In this document: positions 17,253 through 31,269 of the stretch, piece after piece
Position numbering within the stretch: the stretch's first letter is position 1
Layout: each line of letters starts with the position of its first letter
From: JACRLV01 sp045863555
Lineage (GTDB): Bacteria > Planctomycetota > Phycisphaerae > UBA1845 > Fen-1342
Reading direction: 5' to 3'
Assembly (NCBI GenBank): GCA_045863555.1
Contig: BTUU01000007.1
Span: 62,001-126,000, forward strand
Length of the DNA: 64,000 nucleotides
Position numbers and translations under genes: made by a program
Notes under the pieces: generated by a model
The model's input: the letters and a program-made list of their open reading frames with translations, nothing else
What the model was told of the DNA's origin: nothing
The model's database searches: none

Positions 17253-17311
17253 ATACGCACACCATTCCCAACCGGTGGAGTTCACGCGCCACCCATCATT
17301 GTCTTATTCGT

Positions 17312-19375
<2,064 letters not shown>

Positions 19376-19429
19376 GACTCTCTCCGGCAACTCGTGAACA
19401 GGCCGGAATATAGCGGGCGGGGAACGGGC

Positions 19430-19453
19430 GTGAAAAGGTGAAAACGTGAAAAC
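19430..19453 (+). repeat. 8-base tandem repeat, three units
   Basis: Three adjacent octamers, GTGAAAAG GTGAAAAC GTGAAAAC, in the 123-base gap upstream of acs. The period and pattern are shared with the repeats at 8639, 15570 and 59458. Confidence 0.65.
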
Positions 19454-19498
19454 CGATCCGCTGAGGGCTTGTGCGAAAAACCGCGCATGTGGTTGGAC

Positions 19499-20143
19499 TT
19501 ATGCGCTTACGGGTGGTTCGTACCGCTCGTAATCGATCTTTCGGCCGCATTCAGGGCAGCGGCCTTCTGCGAGGGAACCCCGAAGGTCGTAGCCGCAACG
19601 GACGCAAGTGTTTCCGGGTTGATGTCGCGCACGAAGCTTCTTCCGGAGGTACTCGAGTGCGTAGGCCAGCGCACCACAAATCGCGATCCACAGAAGAGTG
19701 GCGAAGAGGGCTTCCGGCCAGCGGAGAGTAAACCCATCTTTTGCATTCTCGAGGAGTAACAGTTCGGCCGCATCCCCGGGGAGCGTTGGGTTCAGCAGGA
19801 GCGATCGAGCCGCCACATACTCGCCGATCTGCTTCGCGGACGGCTCGGGATAGTTCAACCATCGGCCGGGAATGTCAAAACGCCAGTCGACTCGCCGACT
19901 TACTCCCCAGATCCAGGGCCAGCCAACGCCCGTGGCCGCTCCGTAATAGTGGACGATGATGCCGCCGGATACGGGGATTCCCGGCCCACTTGAAAAAGGA
20001 ACGAGCAGACCGCGAGTCAGTGAGAAAACGACCTGGCCGATGGCCGCGAAACCAAGCAGCATCACGAAGATCGCGATTCGCTCACTGCAGATGCGTTTTC
20101 GGAGCAAGCCCGAGGCACGGCGGCCAAAGTCTTCGAGCCTCAA
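19499..20143 (-). CDS. Membrane protein with C-terminal zinc ribbon
   Basis: 214 residues of unknown function, starting at TTG with GAGGG upstream. A hydrophobic span at about residues 24-45 is followed by an extracytoplasmic stretch of about 95 residues rich in aromatic residues (WPWIWGVSRRVDWRFDIPGR). A second span at about 145-165 leads to a basic cytoplasmic tail with a zinc ribbon (C180, C183, C196, C199; CVRCGYDLRG then CPECG). It is the same ribbon as in the proteins at 6257 and 61409, here at the C-terminus rather than the N-terminus. The gene lies between acs and acnA on the same strand and has a 77-base gap from acnA. Confidence 0.75.
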   Translation of the reverse strand: MRLEDFGRRASGLLRKRICSERIAIFVMLLGFAAIGQVVFSLTRGLLVPFSSGPGIPVSGGIIVHYYGAATGVGWPWIWGVSRRVDWRFDIPGRWLNYPEPSAKQIGEYVAARSLLLNPTLPGDAAELLLLENAKDGFTLRWPEALFATLLWIAICGALAYALEYLRKKLRARHQPGNTCVRCGYDLRGSLAEGRCPECGRKIDYERYEPPVSA

Positions 20144-20220
20144 GTCGCGCCCTCGATATAGTGCACGTTACGGTGGCGTCCAGAGGCGCCGCCCTGCGCG
20201 AAGCCGGAAATCCGCACCAC

Positions 20221-22971
<2,751 letters not shown>

Positions 22972-23070
22972 GGGGGAAAGTGCCTCCAGAAAGCCTGATA
23001 GCCGCCCGGCGTTGCGCCGGGGCGAAGCGGGAGTTTACAGCGCGCGGCCGTGAATCGCGAATCCAGGAAA

Positions 23071-23086
23071 GCCGGCGTTCGCCGGC
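23071..23086 (-). terminator. Hairpin after the propeller gene, probable terminator
   Basis: GCCGGCG-TT-CGCCGGC forms a 7-bp perfect stem beginning 7 bases beyond the stop codon of the leftward propeller gene. On that strand it is followed by TTTCC, a short T-run. Confidence 0.5.
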
Positions 23087-23093
23087 AGGTAAG

Positions 23094-25334
23094 CTACCGG
23101 CCGAAGCAGGCCAGCACGACACCCAGATCCGCGACGTCGATGCAGCCGCTGTCATTGATGTCGGCGACGGAGTCGAACGCAGGGTCGCCGTCGCAGGTTC
23201 CAAAGCTGCTCAGCAGCAGAGCCAAGTCGGCAAGGCTCGTGCTGCAATCGCCGGTGAGATCGCCGTGGCGCTTGGAGCATGGATCGCGCATCATCGTCAG
23301 CGTTCCATCGCCGTCGATTGTGAGCAGCGCGTGGGAGTCCGGCGAAGTCCGCAAGGTCGCGCCGTACGAGCCAACCTGCCGGTCATAGCGACGCAGTTCC
23401 GCGCCGGTAGCCGTCGAGTAGAACCGAATTGTCGGCCGCAACGGCCGGTCGTTCCAGTTATGAAGTGTCGCGACGAGGGTCGCGGCGTGCGCCGAAAACT
23501 CAAGGTCGACGAGTAGTGCCCCTGGCTCGATCGGGATGCTCCGCAGCACTGTGCCTTCATTGAGATTCCACAATCGAATGCTGCGCTCCCCTGAGTCGTC
23601 GTCAAAGTGGCCCGCAGCCAGAAATTCGCGGTCGCGGGATAGGGCGAGCGGCCCCGCGTCTCCCGCGCCTCCAAATTGCCGTACCAGCGTTTGATTTGAA
23701 CCGTCCCAGATTCCGAAACCGGTCGATCCCAGAATCAGGAATTGCGCTGGCGGGAGCGGCACAATGCCGCGAATCGACGCCATGGGAATCACGAAGCGCG
23801 AATCTCCAAACGCTTGCCAGATCACGACGGAATTGCCTCCCCCGTCGATTCCCGCCAGCCATTGACCATCTGCGGAAAAGCTGAGCACAAATCCCGACGA
23901 ATCTCGATAGCTCCGAACGAACTCGCTCGTCTGGGCATCGACGAGTTCCGCAGCGTCGCCGCTGGCCGTTCCGCTGGCGACAATAAACCCGCCGTCGGGG
24001 GAAATGTCGACTTTCGTGTGCGAGCTTTCGCCACGTTGCCATAGGCTTGTGCCGTCGGACGCGCGTAGCATGTACAAGGTGCCGTCGCGCTGACCCTCTC
24101 CATAGATGATTGACATTTTCGTTCCATCGGGCGAGATGTCGAAATTCGAGCGAGAGGTTTCGGCGTGTTGCCAAAGTATCGAGCCGTCGTTTGCGCGAAA
24201 CACCTTCAGCGACGTTCTACCGCCCGCCCCTCGAATCAATGCGGCGATCCGCGAGCCCTCGGGCATGAATTCCGCGGCGAGCGCGGCGAACGGCTCAACT
24301 ATCACCGGGCCCGCAGTCCCATCGGCGATTCTCAGCGTCAGCACGCCATGGCTCTGCGTGACGATGATCAGGTGCACGCCATCGGGATGGGCCAGCATGC
24401 CGACCGTGTCCGACGGGAGAATGATGTCCGGCATCGCGATGCCGTCGTCGACCCGCCAGACGCTTACGACAGAGGGAAACGCGTGCCGCGCAAACAGCAG
24501 CGCTCCATCCCGGGAAAACCGGATTTCGGCTGCCGATTGAAGGTCGGGGCGGGATAGCGTCCGAACGAGGCTGCCGTCGGCGGCGGACCGCAACTCGATC
24601 TCACGGTCCCAGTACCGCGCCGCGCCGACGCATGTTCCAATCGGCGAGATCGCGACCGGTCCCCATGTCGTCGCCCAGTCGCTCCGAAACCAGAGTCGCT
24701 GTCCGCTCATCGTATCGAAGACGGAGAGTCTCGCCGTGCCGTCAGACACCCAACTGCCCATGTTCGCAACGATCAAGCACCTGGATCCGTCGGGCCAGAC
24801 GGCCAGTTGATCTGCAATGTACGAGAACATGTCGGGATTCGGACGCCCAAATAGAAACGAGCGAACCACATCCCCGGTATTCGTGTCCAGTAGATAGGCA
24901 TAATCGACTGATCCGAGCGCGATCAGCAGCGGGCTGTTCGGCACAAACGCACACCCGGTAAGCGACTGCTGCTGAGCGATCGGAATCCTCCGCGTCAATT
25001 CGCCGTCGAGTATCCGCCAGACGTCGATTTCAGGAACGGGGGCATTGGGATCTTCGACATGAATCGACGCAAACGCGTCGCCATTTACCGCAACGCCAGT
25101 TCGAAAGGATCCGTCGCGAAACGCGCCCAGGAATCTCCCGTCGGCGAGATCCCAGAATTTGGCCGACTGATTGAATCCGGCCGTCGCAAGCAGTTGCCGA
25201 CTCGAACTTAGCCGCGCAGCGTCCGGGCGCTCGACGCCGGCCCGCCTCCACACCAACGAAGGCGGACCGTCCGACAGAGCCGTAACTGAGATCGCGAAGA
25301 TCGCCGCAAGGATCAAAATCGAGCGAAATTGCAT
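23094..25334 (-). CDS. Secreted WD40/YVTN-like beta-propeller protein with dockerin-like C-terminus
   Basis: 746 residues with a signal peptide (about 1-23). The body is a long series of propeller-blade repeats ending in kinase-regulator-style phrases such as SAKFWDLADGRFLGAF, VSVWRVDDG and IRLWNLNEGTVLRSI, enough for two propellers. The C-terminal 60 residues have two dockerin-like repeats (GDLTGDCSTSLADLALLLSS and VADINDSGCIDVADLGVV) and end in ACFGR. This is the GC-type surface anchor also seen at 6873 and 52251, here with cysteines shifted. The start is the ATG ending at 25334, behind GAGGATCG. It is divergent from dnaK. The binding partner is unknown. Confidence 0.82.
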   Translation of the reverse strand: MQFRSILILAAIFAISVTALSDGPPSLVWRRAGVERPDAARLSSSRQLLATAGFNQSAKFWDLADGRFLGAFRDGSFRTGVAVNGDAFASIHVEDPNAPVPEIDVWRILDGELTRRIPIAQQQSLTGCAFVPNSPLLIALGSVDYAYLLDTNTGDVVRSFLFGRPNPDMFSYIADQLAVWPDGSRCLIVANMGSWVSDGTARLSVFDTMSGQRLWFRSDWATTWGPVAISPIGTCVGAARYWDREIELRSAADGSLVRTLSRPDLQSAAEIRFSRDGALLFARHAFPSVVSVWRVDDGIAMPDIILPSDTVGMLAHPDGVHLIIVTQSHGVLTLRIADGTAGPVIVEPFAALAAEFMPEGSRIAALIRGAGGRTSLKVFRANDGSILWQHAETSRSNFDISPDGTKMSIIYGEGQRDGTLYMLRASDGTSLWQRGESSHTKVDISPDGGFIVASGTASGDAAELVDAQTSEFVRSYRDSSGFVLSFSADGQWLAGIDGGGNSVVIWQAFGDSRFVIPMASIRGIVPLPPAQFLILGSTGFGIWDGSNQTLVRQFGGAGDAGPLALSRDREFLAAGHFDDDSGERSIRLWNLNEGTVLRSIPIEPGALLVDLEFSAHAATLVATLHNWNDRPLRPTIRFYSTATGAELRRYDRQVGSYGATLRTSPDSHALLTIDGDGTLTMMRDPCSKRHGDLTGDCSTSLADLALLLSSFGTCDGDPAFDSVADINDSGCIDVADLGVVLACFGR

Positions 25335-25727
25335 CGGTCGATCCTCCCCGCCGCGGGGGCGGCCAGCGAGCTGCGTTGATATGGACCCGCCTTCCGTTAA
25401 GGAAATCGTATCAGAGTTGTGGCGATCGCGGATTGGAAATCGTAATGTCCTGTCACGCATGCGTGCGCCCTCCATGGCGTCGCTGTTGCGTTGCTCGGGT
25501 CAGTGAATGGTGGCCGATGGAGGCTCTCTGCCCGAATCGCTGTCATTCTGGCACGGTCCGGCCACTGGTGAAACACTGTTCAAGATTCATAACCACTTCG
25601 TTCACAAGTATTTACGGCATTCGCGGCGTAAGTTCATCGTCTGGTACCGGCATTGCCCTTCCGAGGTGGGGTTGATTCTGTACCAACGCGACGGACCGTC
25701 GTCGCCGCCCCGCGAAGGAGCTTAGAA
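25335..25727. other. Divergent intergenic region upstream of dnaK
   Basis: 393 bases between the propeller gene and dnaK. Bases 25560-25640 are AT-richer than their surroundings, which fits a promoter zone. I find no CIRCE inverted repeat (TTAGCACTC-N9-GAGTGCTAA) for HrcA and no clear heat-shock sigma promoter. No believable ORF is seen. Confidence 0.4.
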
Positions 25728-27656
25728 ATGTCCAAAATCATCGGCATCGACCTGGGCACGACCAATTCCGTGGTCGCGATCATGGAGGCCGGGCAGCCGA
25801 AGGTGCTTATCAACGACTCGGGTTCGCGTCTGACGCCGTCCGTCGTCGGCTTCACGGACAAGGGCGAGCGACTGGTCGGCCAGCGGGCTCGGAATCAGCA
25901 GGTCACGAATCCGACCAAGACCGTCTACTCGATCAAGCGTTTCATGGGCCGCCGGCATCACGAAGTGACCGGCGAAGAGAAGATGGTCCCGTACAAGATC
26001 ATCGGGGGCGCGGACGAACTGGTCCGCGTCGGGATCGACGGCAAGGAGTACGCTCCGCCGGAGATCTCGGCGATGGTCCTGCGCGACCTGAAGGCCACGG
26101 CCGAGCGCTACCTCGGCGAGACGGTCGAGCGCGCGGTCATCACCGTGCCGGCGTACTTCAACGATTCGCAGCGCCAGGCGACCAAGGAAGCGGGCGCGAT
26201 CGCGGGGCTCAAGGTCGAGCGCATCATCAATGAGCCGACCGCGGCGGCCCTCGCGTACGGACTCGACAAGAAGGCCAACGAGAAGATCGCGGTATTCGAT
26301 CTCGGCGGCGGCACGTTCGACATCTCGATCCTCGACGTGGGCGACGGCGTCTTTGAGGTGCTCTCGACGAACGGCGACACGCACCTCGGCGGCGACGACT
26401 TCGACGAGGTCATCATCCACTGGCTGGCCGACGAATTCCGCAAGAAGGAAGGCATCGACCTCCGCAAAGACGCGATGGCCCTCCAGCGGCTGCGCGAGGC
26501 CGGCGAACGCGCGAAGTGCGAACTCTCCGGGTCGATGGAGACGACCATCAACCTGCCGTACATCACGGCGGACGCGAGCGGCCCCAAGCACATGCAGATG
26601 ACGCTGACGCGGGCGAAATTCGAGTCGATGGTCGAGCACCTCGTCGAGAAGTGCCGCGGGCCGGTCATGCAGGCGCTGCGCGACGCCAAGCTCTCGCCGA
26701 AGGACGTCGATGAAGTCGTACTCGTCGGCGGCTCGATCCGCATTCCGATGGTGCAGAAGCTCGTCAAGGACATCTTCGGCAAGGAGCCCAACCGCTCCAT
26801 CAACCCCGATGAAGTCGTGGCTGTCGGCGCGGCGATCCAGGGTGCGGTGCTCACCGGCGACAAGTCGGACATCGTGCTCCTCGACGTGACGCCGCTTTCG
26901 CTCGGCGTGGAGACGCTGGGCAACGTGATGACCGTCCTGATCCCGCGGAACACGACCATCCCGACGAGCAAAAAGGAGACGTTCAGCACGGCCGCGGACA
27001 GCCAGCCGTCGGTGGACATCCACGTCCTCCAGGGCGAACGGCAGATGGCCAGCGATAACCGCACGCTGGGCAACTTCCAGCTCACCGGCATCCCGCCGGC
27101 GCCGCGCGGCGTGCCCAAGATCGAGGTCACGTTCGACATCGACGCCAATGGCATCCTGAACGTCTCGGCCAAGGATCTCGGCACCGGCCGGGAACAGGCG
27201 ATCCAGATCAAGTCGTCCTCGGGCCTGAGCGAGGAAGAGATCCAGAAGATGGTCAAGGACGCCGAGGCGCACGCGGCCGAGGACAAGAAGGCCCGCAAGC
27301 TGATCGACCTGCGCAACCAGGCCGACAACCTGGTCTACCAGACCGAGAAGACGCTGAAGGAGCATGGCGACAAGGTCGACGCGGGCGTGCGCGGGGAGAT
27401 CGAGCAGGCGATCAACCGCCTGCGCGACTCGCTCAAGAGCGACGACGCGGGCGTGATCGAGAAAGCGATCGACAACCTCCAGACGACGTCGCAGAAGCTG
27501 GCGGAGGCGATGTACAAGTCGGCCGGCGCGGCGGGCGGACCGGGATCGGAAGGCAGCGATGGCGGCGCGGGCCCCGGAGGCGCGGCCGGTGGCGAAGGGA
27601 AGGCCGGCGGATCGAAGGATGACGTGATCGATGCGGAGTATGAAGTGAAGAGCTGA
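25728..27656 (+). CDS. dnaK: Molecular chaperone DnaK (Hsp70)
   Basis: 642 residues. Hsp70 chaperone binding unfolded peptides in an ATP-controlled cycle with DnaJ and GrpE. The start at 25728 has GAAGGAG seven bases upstream and gives the canonical N-terminus SKIIGIDLGTTNSVVAI. Also present: VPAYFNDSQRQATKEAG, the second phosphate loop VFDLGGGTFDISILDVGDG, VGGSIRIPMVQ (usually VGGSTRMP, so Thr-to-Ile), the linker DVTPLSLGVET, and the substrate domain ending in a Gly-rich tail. The DnaK-type C-terminus is DVIDAEYEVK. grpE and dnaJ are not adjacent. A strong terminator follows, so it appears to be transcribed alone. Confidence 0.97.
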   Translation: MSKIIGIDLGTTNSVVAIMEAGQPKVLINDSGSRLTPSVVGFTDKGERLVGQRARNQQVTNPTKTVYSIKRFMGRRHHEVTGEEKMVPYKIIGGADELVRVGIDGKEYAPPEISAMVLRDLKATAERYLGETVERAVITVPAYFNDSQRQATKEAGAIAGLKVERIINEPTAAALAYGLDKKANEKIAVFDLGGGTFDISILDVGDGVFEVLSTNGDTHLGGDDFDEVIIHWLADEFRKKEGIDLRKDAMALQRLREAGERAKCELSGSMETTINLPYITADASGPKHMQMTLTRAKFESMVEHLVEKCRGPVMQALRDAKLSPKDVDEVVLVGGSIRIPMVQKLVKDIFGKEPNRSINPDEVVAVGAAIQGAVLTGDKSDIVLLDVTPLSLGVETLGNVMTVLIPRNTTIPTSKKETFSTAADSQPSVDIHVLQGERQMASDNRTLGNFQLTGIPPAPRGVPKIEVTFDIDANGILNVSAKDLGTGREQAIQIKSSSGLSEEEIQKMVKDAEAHAAEDKKARKLIDLRNQADNLVYQTEKTLKEHGDKVDAGVRGEIEQAINRLRDSLKSDDAGVIEKAIDNLQTTSQKLAEAMYKSAGAAGGPGSEGSDGGAGPGGAAGGEGKAGGSKDDVIDAEYEVKS

Positions 27657-27678
27657 GGCAGATCACGCATCAGAACAC

Positions 27679-27722
27679 GCGTGGGGAGCAGCGGCGATTT
27701 GCCGGGCTCCCCACGCTATTTT
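27679..27722 (+). terminator. Intrinsic terminator after dnaK
   Basis: An 11-bp perfect stem (GCGTGGGGAGC at 27679-27689 with GCTCCCCACGC at 27706-27716) followed by TATTTT, 22 bases past the dnaK stop codon. Confidence 0.78.
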
Positions 27723-27791
27723 CCGGCGGATTCGATCGGTCCGTTTCAACCGCGCGTGCCGGGCGCGCTGTCGACGCCTGCACTTATGCCA

Positions 27792-27813
27792 GCCTGTGTT
27801 TCAACGCACAGGC
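27792..27813. repeat. REP-like hairpin with TTTCAAC loop
   Basis: GCCTGTG and CACAGGC pair across TTTCAACG in the gap between dnaK and the convergent PEP-CTERM gene. The GTTTCAAC loop core matches the REP hairpins flanking the RAYT gene, so this may be a dispersed copy of that family. Confidence 0.45.
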
Positions 27814-27903
27814 ATGCAAGTGGTACGCACACGGAACATGCTCGCGGACGAACGCGCGCATGCCGAAGTGCAACTCTGAGCTGATTTGCAGCGGCCTCCG
27901 CGG

Positions 27904-28530
27904 CTACCGGCTCCGTCGGCGAAGCAGCAGCCCCGCTCCCGCCGCCAGGAGCACCAGCGACCCCGGCTCGGGAACGAACGACGCGGAGAAGTTGTCGAAC
28001 CAGATGTCGTCCGACCCGCCCGCCGCGCCGTCACCGAGACGGACGATCAGCTCCTTGCCGATCTCCGGACCGGCCGCGCCCGTCGTGTACGTGACGCCCG
28101 CGAGGTCTTCCCACGCGTTGCCGACGACGTACGTCTGCGTGGCCAGGGCGACGAACGAGGCGAGGTCGCCGGTTGTGGCCGCGTAGCCGATCTGGAACGG
28201 CACGGTTCCGACGTCGTTGCCGCCGCCCTGCGCCCAGGCGCGGAATGTGTAGACGGCGCCCGGCTGGATGATCGCAGTCGTGAGCTGCCCCACCGTCTCC
28301 GTCGTGCCGGCCGAGTAGAAGCCGAAATTCACGCCCAGCGTCCCGTTGTTCGGACGGGCGAAGCTGGCGTGATCGGCCCAGCCGCCGTTCGGACCCCAGC
28401 CGTCGATCCGTCCGAACTGGCCGCTCGAATTCGTCTCGATGTCCGCGTTGAGCAGCGGGATGGCATCGCCGAACGCGGGCACGGCCGCGGCGATGGATGC
28501 ACAGATCAGGAAAGAACTCAGTTTTCGCAT
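27904..28530 (-). CDS. PEP-CTERM sorting-signal protein
   Basis: 208 residues. Signal peptide (about 1-22, AAAVPAFGDA), then a beta-rich domain of about 155 residues (LLNADIETNSSGQFGRIDGW, then ADHASFARPNNGTLGVNFGF) resembling a carbohydrate-binding or jelly-roll fold. It ends in the textbook PEP-CTERM tail: VPEPG, a hydrophobic stretch (SLVLLAAGAGLLL) and RRRSR. Such tails are cut by an exosortase and attach the protein to the envelope or EPS. No exosortase is in the window. The start at 28530 follows GAGAAAGG. The function beyond surface display is unknown. Confidence 0.88.
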   Translation of the reverse strand: MRKLSSFLICASIAAAVPAFGDAIPLLNADIETNSSGQFGRIDGWGPNGGWADHASFARPNNGTLGVNFGFYSAGTTETVGQLTTAIIQPGAVYTFRAWAQGGGNDVGTVPFQIGYAATTGDLASFVALATQTYVVGNAWEDLAGVTYTTGAAGPEIGKELIVRLGDGAAGGSDDIWFDNFSASFVPEPGSLVLLAAGAGLLLRRRSR

Positions 28531-28867
28531 GTGCCTTTCTCCCCGTTTGGACCCAGGACTCGCCGGCAATTTTCGTTCCCGGCGGCCGAGTCCGGCGCTC
28601 GCGTAGGTGCATAATAGGGCCATTTCGCTTGCGGATCGACAGAATCCGCGAAAAAACAGCAATTGCGAGGTCGCCCGTGCGCTGGCCGCGCGAGCTCGCG
28701 AGCGGGCCTGCGCGAAGGGACTACGCCATCCCGCACAGGTGAGCCATTTGGCGCAGCCTGTATGCCGGCTCGCTGCGCCGCCGCGTGGGACGGCGGGATG
28801 ATCTCCGCGACGCGCACGGTCCGCAGCCCGAGCCCCCGATCGCGGTTTTCGCGATGACGCCGCGCGA
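28531..28867. other. Intergenic region with GC-rich palindromes
   Basis: About 337 bases with no convincing gene. It contains the 12-base palindrome CGCGAGCTCGCG near 28689-28700, a hairpin ATCGCG-GTTTT-CGCGAT at 28839-28855 just past the stop of the HzsA-like gene, and, on the minus strand, a TATTAT near 28610 that could be the -10 of the PEP-CTERM gene. Confidence 0.4.
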
Positions 28868-31150
28868 TCAGTCGCCGTCGTGCCTCGTCACGCTCACGGG
28901 CTCGATGCGGCCGCCGGGCTGGGGCGTCGCCGGGGTCGGGCCGCCGCCGTTTTCGATGACCCACGCGTCGAGAAGATCGCGGAGCGCCTGCGGCGGGTTC
29001 GTCGGCGGCGGGCTGCCGGCCTGGTCGAACTGGCTCGGGCCGTGGCAGGACGTGCAGACGCGGATTTCGCCGGGCTGGAACGAGAGCCAGTTCCGCTCGC
29101 GCACGACCGGCTCCCCCACCGGGTCGAGCAACTGCCAGCTCAGCGCCCGGCGGGCCGGGACGAACGCCGCGATGGAGCCATCTGCGGCGACGCGCACCGT
29201 CGCCGGCGGCGCCCCCGAGTTGGGCAGGTTTGCGGCGACGGCGGCCGGGTCGTGGAGCAGCTGCGCCAGGACGCGCCGGCCGGGCCGCGGGTCGTTGTTG
29301 TACGAGAGTCCGCGGATCTGGTCGGCCTGGAAAATCTGGAGATTGTCGACGTCGTAAATCCGGCCCGGGCGGCCGATGGTCTGCGCGCCGCCGGGGACGC
29401 GGAGGTTGAATGGCTGCTGGCGGTCGAAATCGTCGCGCGTGGTGACATCGCGGGCGACGATCAGCGCGAGGTCGTTCTCGACGAGGAATTGGCGGAAGAG
29501 CGCGACGCGCACGCCGGCCTCCGCGAATACTCCGCGCTCGACGGCCGGCAGATGGGCGACTGGGTTTGCGGGCCGCGGCCGCGGGCGGACTTCGACGGCC
29601 TGCCACTGCCAGAGCGGTCCGGAATAGTTCACGAGGACGTCGGGATCCCAGTAGCTGACGGTCTTCGAGATTTCGGGCGTAATCGGCGTCGCGGCCGCGA
29701 AGTAGCCGTTGCCCAGCGGCTCAACGGTCTTGAGCCGCAGGTCGTAGCGCGAGCCGGGATTCGCCCGGGTGCCGGTGTTCGCATCGGCCCGGGTCTCGCT
29801 GGTGTGCGAAGCGATGAGCACGCCGCTGGAGAGCATCAGCGGATCGCGATAGAGGCCGGAGTGATCCGGCCCGGGCGAGCCGTCGGGCTGCGACGTATCG
29901 CGGTGGGTGACGTACTCAACGGCGATATGGTCGGCGTCGAGCGTGGGCGGTGCGTCGATGCGGATGATCTGGCCGCAGGCGTGCGTCTGAAACTCCGGGG
30001 CATCGACCATGAAGTAGCGGCCGGGGACGGAGGGATCCTCCCTGATCTGGAGCATGTTGTTGATCGGCCGCGGATTGAAGCGGGCGAGCTGGCCGTAGTA
30101 GTCGATGACGTTCGGATCGTCGTTGATCGTCGCCGGGATGTAGCCGTGCAGCTCGTGGCGGCCGAGATGGTTGAGGATCTCCAGCTCGGTTCCGTCCTGG
30201 TTGATCTGCCAGATGAAGAAGTGGTTGAACGAGTGGCCGTTGAGGTTCGTGCCCTCGAGGAGGTCCTGGCGGCTGGCCCGCGGCTCGGGGTAGATCTCGG
30301 TGCGGTCGCCGAAGAGCGGGATCGAGTCGGCCGCCTCGCTCGAATAGTTGAACGTGCCGTAGGGCAAGGGATTGCCGGGCGGCGTGAGGGCGTCGCTGTC
30401 GGCCTGCTGATCGCGCTGGAGGTGGTCCCACTGCGTGAAGAGGACGCGGCCGAAGCTGTCGACGATGGGCGAGAAATTGCCCGACGGCGCGTGGTTGAGC
30501 AGCGTCAGGCCGTGCTGCGGGTGGAGTCGCCAGACGCCGGTGTTGGTCGCGGCCTCCTCGTATTCGTCGAGCTGCGGGTAGAGGTGCGTCGCGCCGCTGC
30601 GCGGGCGGTCGCTGGTGAAGAGGATCGAGTCATCGGAGCCGTAGATCGGGCTGACGTTGTTGTAGTCCGCGGGTTGATCCGCAACGCGGGTGATGACGGG
30701 CGTCTCGGCGGGACCGAGGCCTGTGATTTCGTAGAGCTGCCAGTGGAAGGTCGTGTAGTCGTACTGACGGGCCGCCCCTCCAACGACCATGCTGAAGATC
30801 GCCCGCTGGCCGCTCCAGTGCACGCAGGGCTCGCGGACGGCGATCGACGTCGCGCCCTGGAAGCCGTCGACGCCGTAGCCTGCGGCCTGCGTGAGGTTGC
30901 GGAGCGAGCCGTCAGGGAAGCGGATCCAGAGATCGCCGCCGCGGCCGACGGAGGACATCGCGGCGCGGTGGTTGCCGAAGACGGAGCCGATCGTCACGAA
31001 GTCGCCGGGAATGGGTACCTGCGTAACGAAAAGGATCGGGTACGGCGTTTCCGGCTCACCCGCGAGCGCGGAGGCGGCCATGCAGCCGACGGTGAGGGCG
31101 TTGATCGAAGGGCGCAGGGCGGGCCCGGACATCCAACCGAAGCAAAACAT
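28868..31150 (-). CDS. Hydrazine-synthase-alpha (HzsA)-like propeller protein with one c-type haem site
   Basis: 760 residues, exported (signal peptide about 1-30, ending SALAGEP). The middle is a beta-propeller with TolB-like phrases (SPIYGSDDSILFTSDRPRS, WDHLQRDQQADSD, HFFIWQINQDGTELEILNHL). Near the C-terminus lies a single haem-binding C699-x-x-C-H703 (VCTSCHGPSQFDQAG). This arrangement is that of the widespread 'HzsA-related' proteins, which resemble the alpha subunit of anammox hydrazine synthase but occur in many non-anammox planctomycetes and lack the second HzsA haem. Neither hzsB nor hzsC is nearby, so hydrazine synthesis is not implied. The start at 31150 has GGAGA upstream. The redox role is inferred. 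Confidence 0.8.
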   Translation of the reverse strand: MFCFGWMSGPALRPSINALTVGCMAASALAGEPETPYPILFVTQVPIPGDFVTIGSVFGNHRAAMSSVGRGGDLWIRFPDGSLRNLTQAAGYGVDGFQGATSIAVREPCVHWSGQRAIFSMVVGGAARQYDYTTFHWQLYEITGLGPAETPVITRVADQPADYNNVSPIYGSDDSILFTSDRPRSGATHLYPQLDEYEEAATNTGVWRLHPQHGLTLLNHAPSGNFSPIVDSFGRVLFTQWDHLQRDQQADSDALTPPGNPLPYGTFNYSSEAADSIPLFGDRTEIYPEPRASRQDLLEGTNLNGHSFNHFFIWQINQDGTELEILNHLGRHELHGYIPATINDDPNVIDYYGQLARFNPRPINNMLQIREDPSVPGRYFMVDAPEFQTHACGQIIRIDAPPTLDADHIAVEYVTHRDTSQPDGSPGPDHSGLYRDPLMLSSGVLIASHTSETRADANTGTRANPGSRYDLRLKTVEPLGNGYFAAATPITPEISKTVSYWDPDVLVNYSGPLWQWQAVEVRPRPRPANPVAHLPAVERGVFAEAGVRVALFRQFLVENDLALIVARDVTTRDDFDRQQPFNLRVPGGAQTIGRPGRIYDVDNLQIFQADQIRGLSYNNDPRPGRRVLAQLLHDPAAVAANLPNSGAPPATVRVAADGSIAAFVPARRALSWQLLDPVGEPVVRERNWLSFQPGEIRVCTSCHGPSQFDQAGSPPPTNPPQALRDLLDAWVIENGGGPTPATPQPGGRIEPVSVTRHDGD

Positions 31151-31269
31151 GCGAGTCTCCTCGATGGTTTGGGATGCCCAGGTGGTGCGGAGTATAGCCG
31201 CTCGTTGCGGGAATGGCACGACAAATCAGCGCGCACCGCGTCCGATGTGGCCCGACCGGGAGGGTTTGG

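Noticed and set aside
16555..17300. A complete insertion sequence with defined ends
   Set aside because: Only a RAYT-type transposase with REP hairpins; no TnpB gene, no terminal inverted repeats or target duplications typical of an IS.
17137..17311. CRISPR array
   Set aside because: The repeated hairpins differ in sequence and lack constant spacers.
25335..25727. CIRCE element for HrcA upstream of dnaK
   Set aside because: Looked for the inverted TTAGCACTC repeat and found none.
28868..31150. Evidence for anammox metabolism from the HzsA-like protein
   Set aside because: Single haem site, no HzsB/HzsC or hydrazine dehydrogenase nearby; HzsA-like proteins are common outside anammox bacteria.
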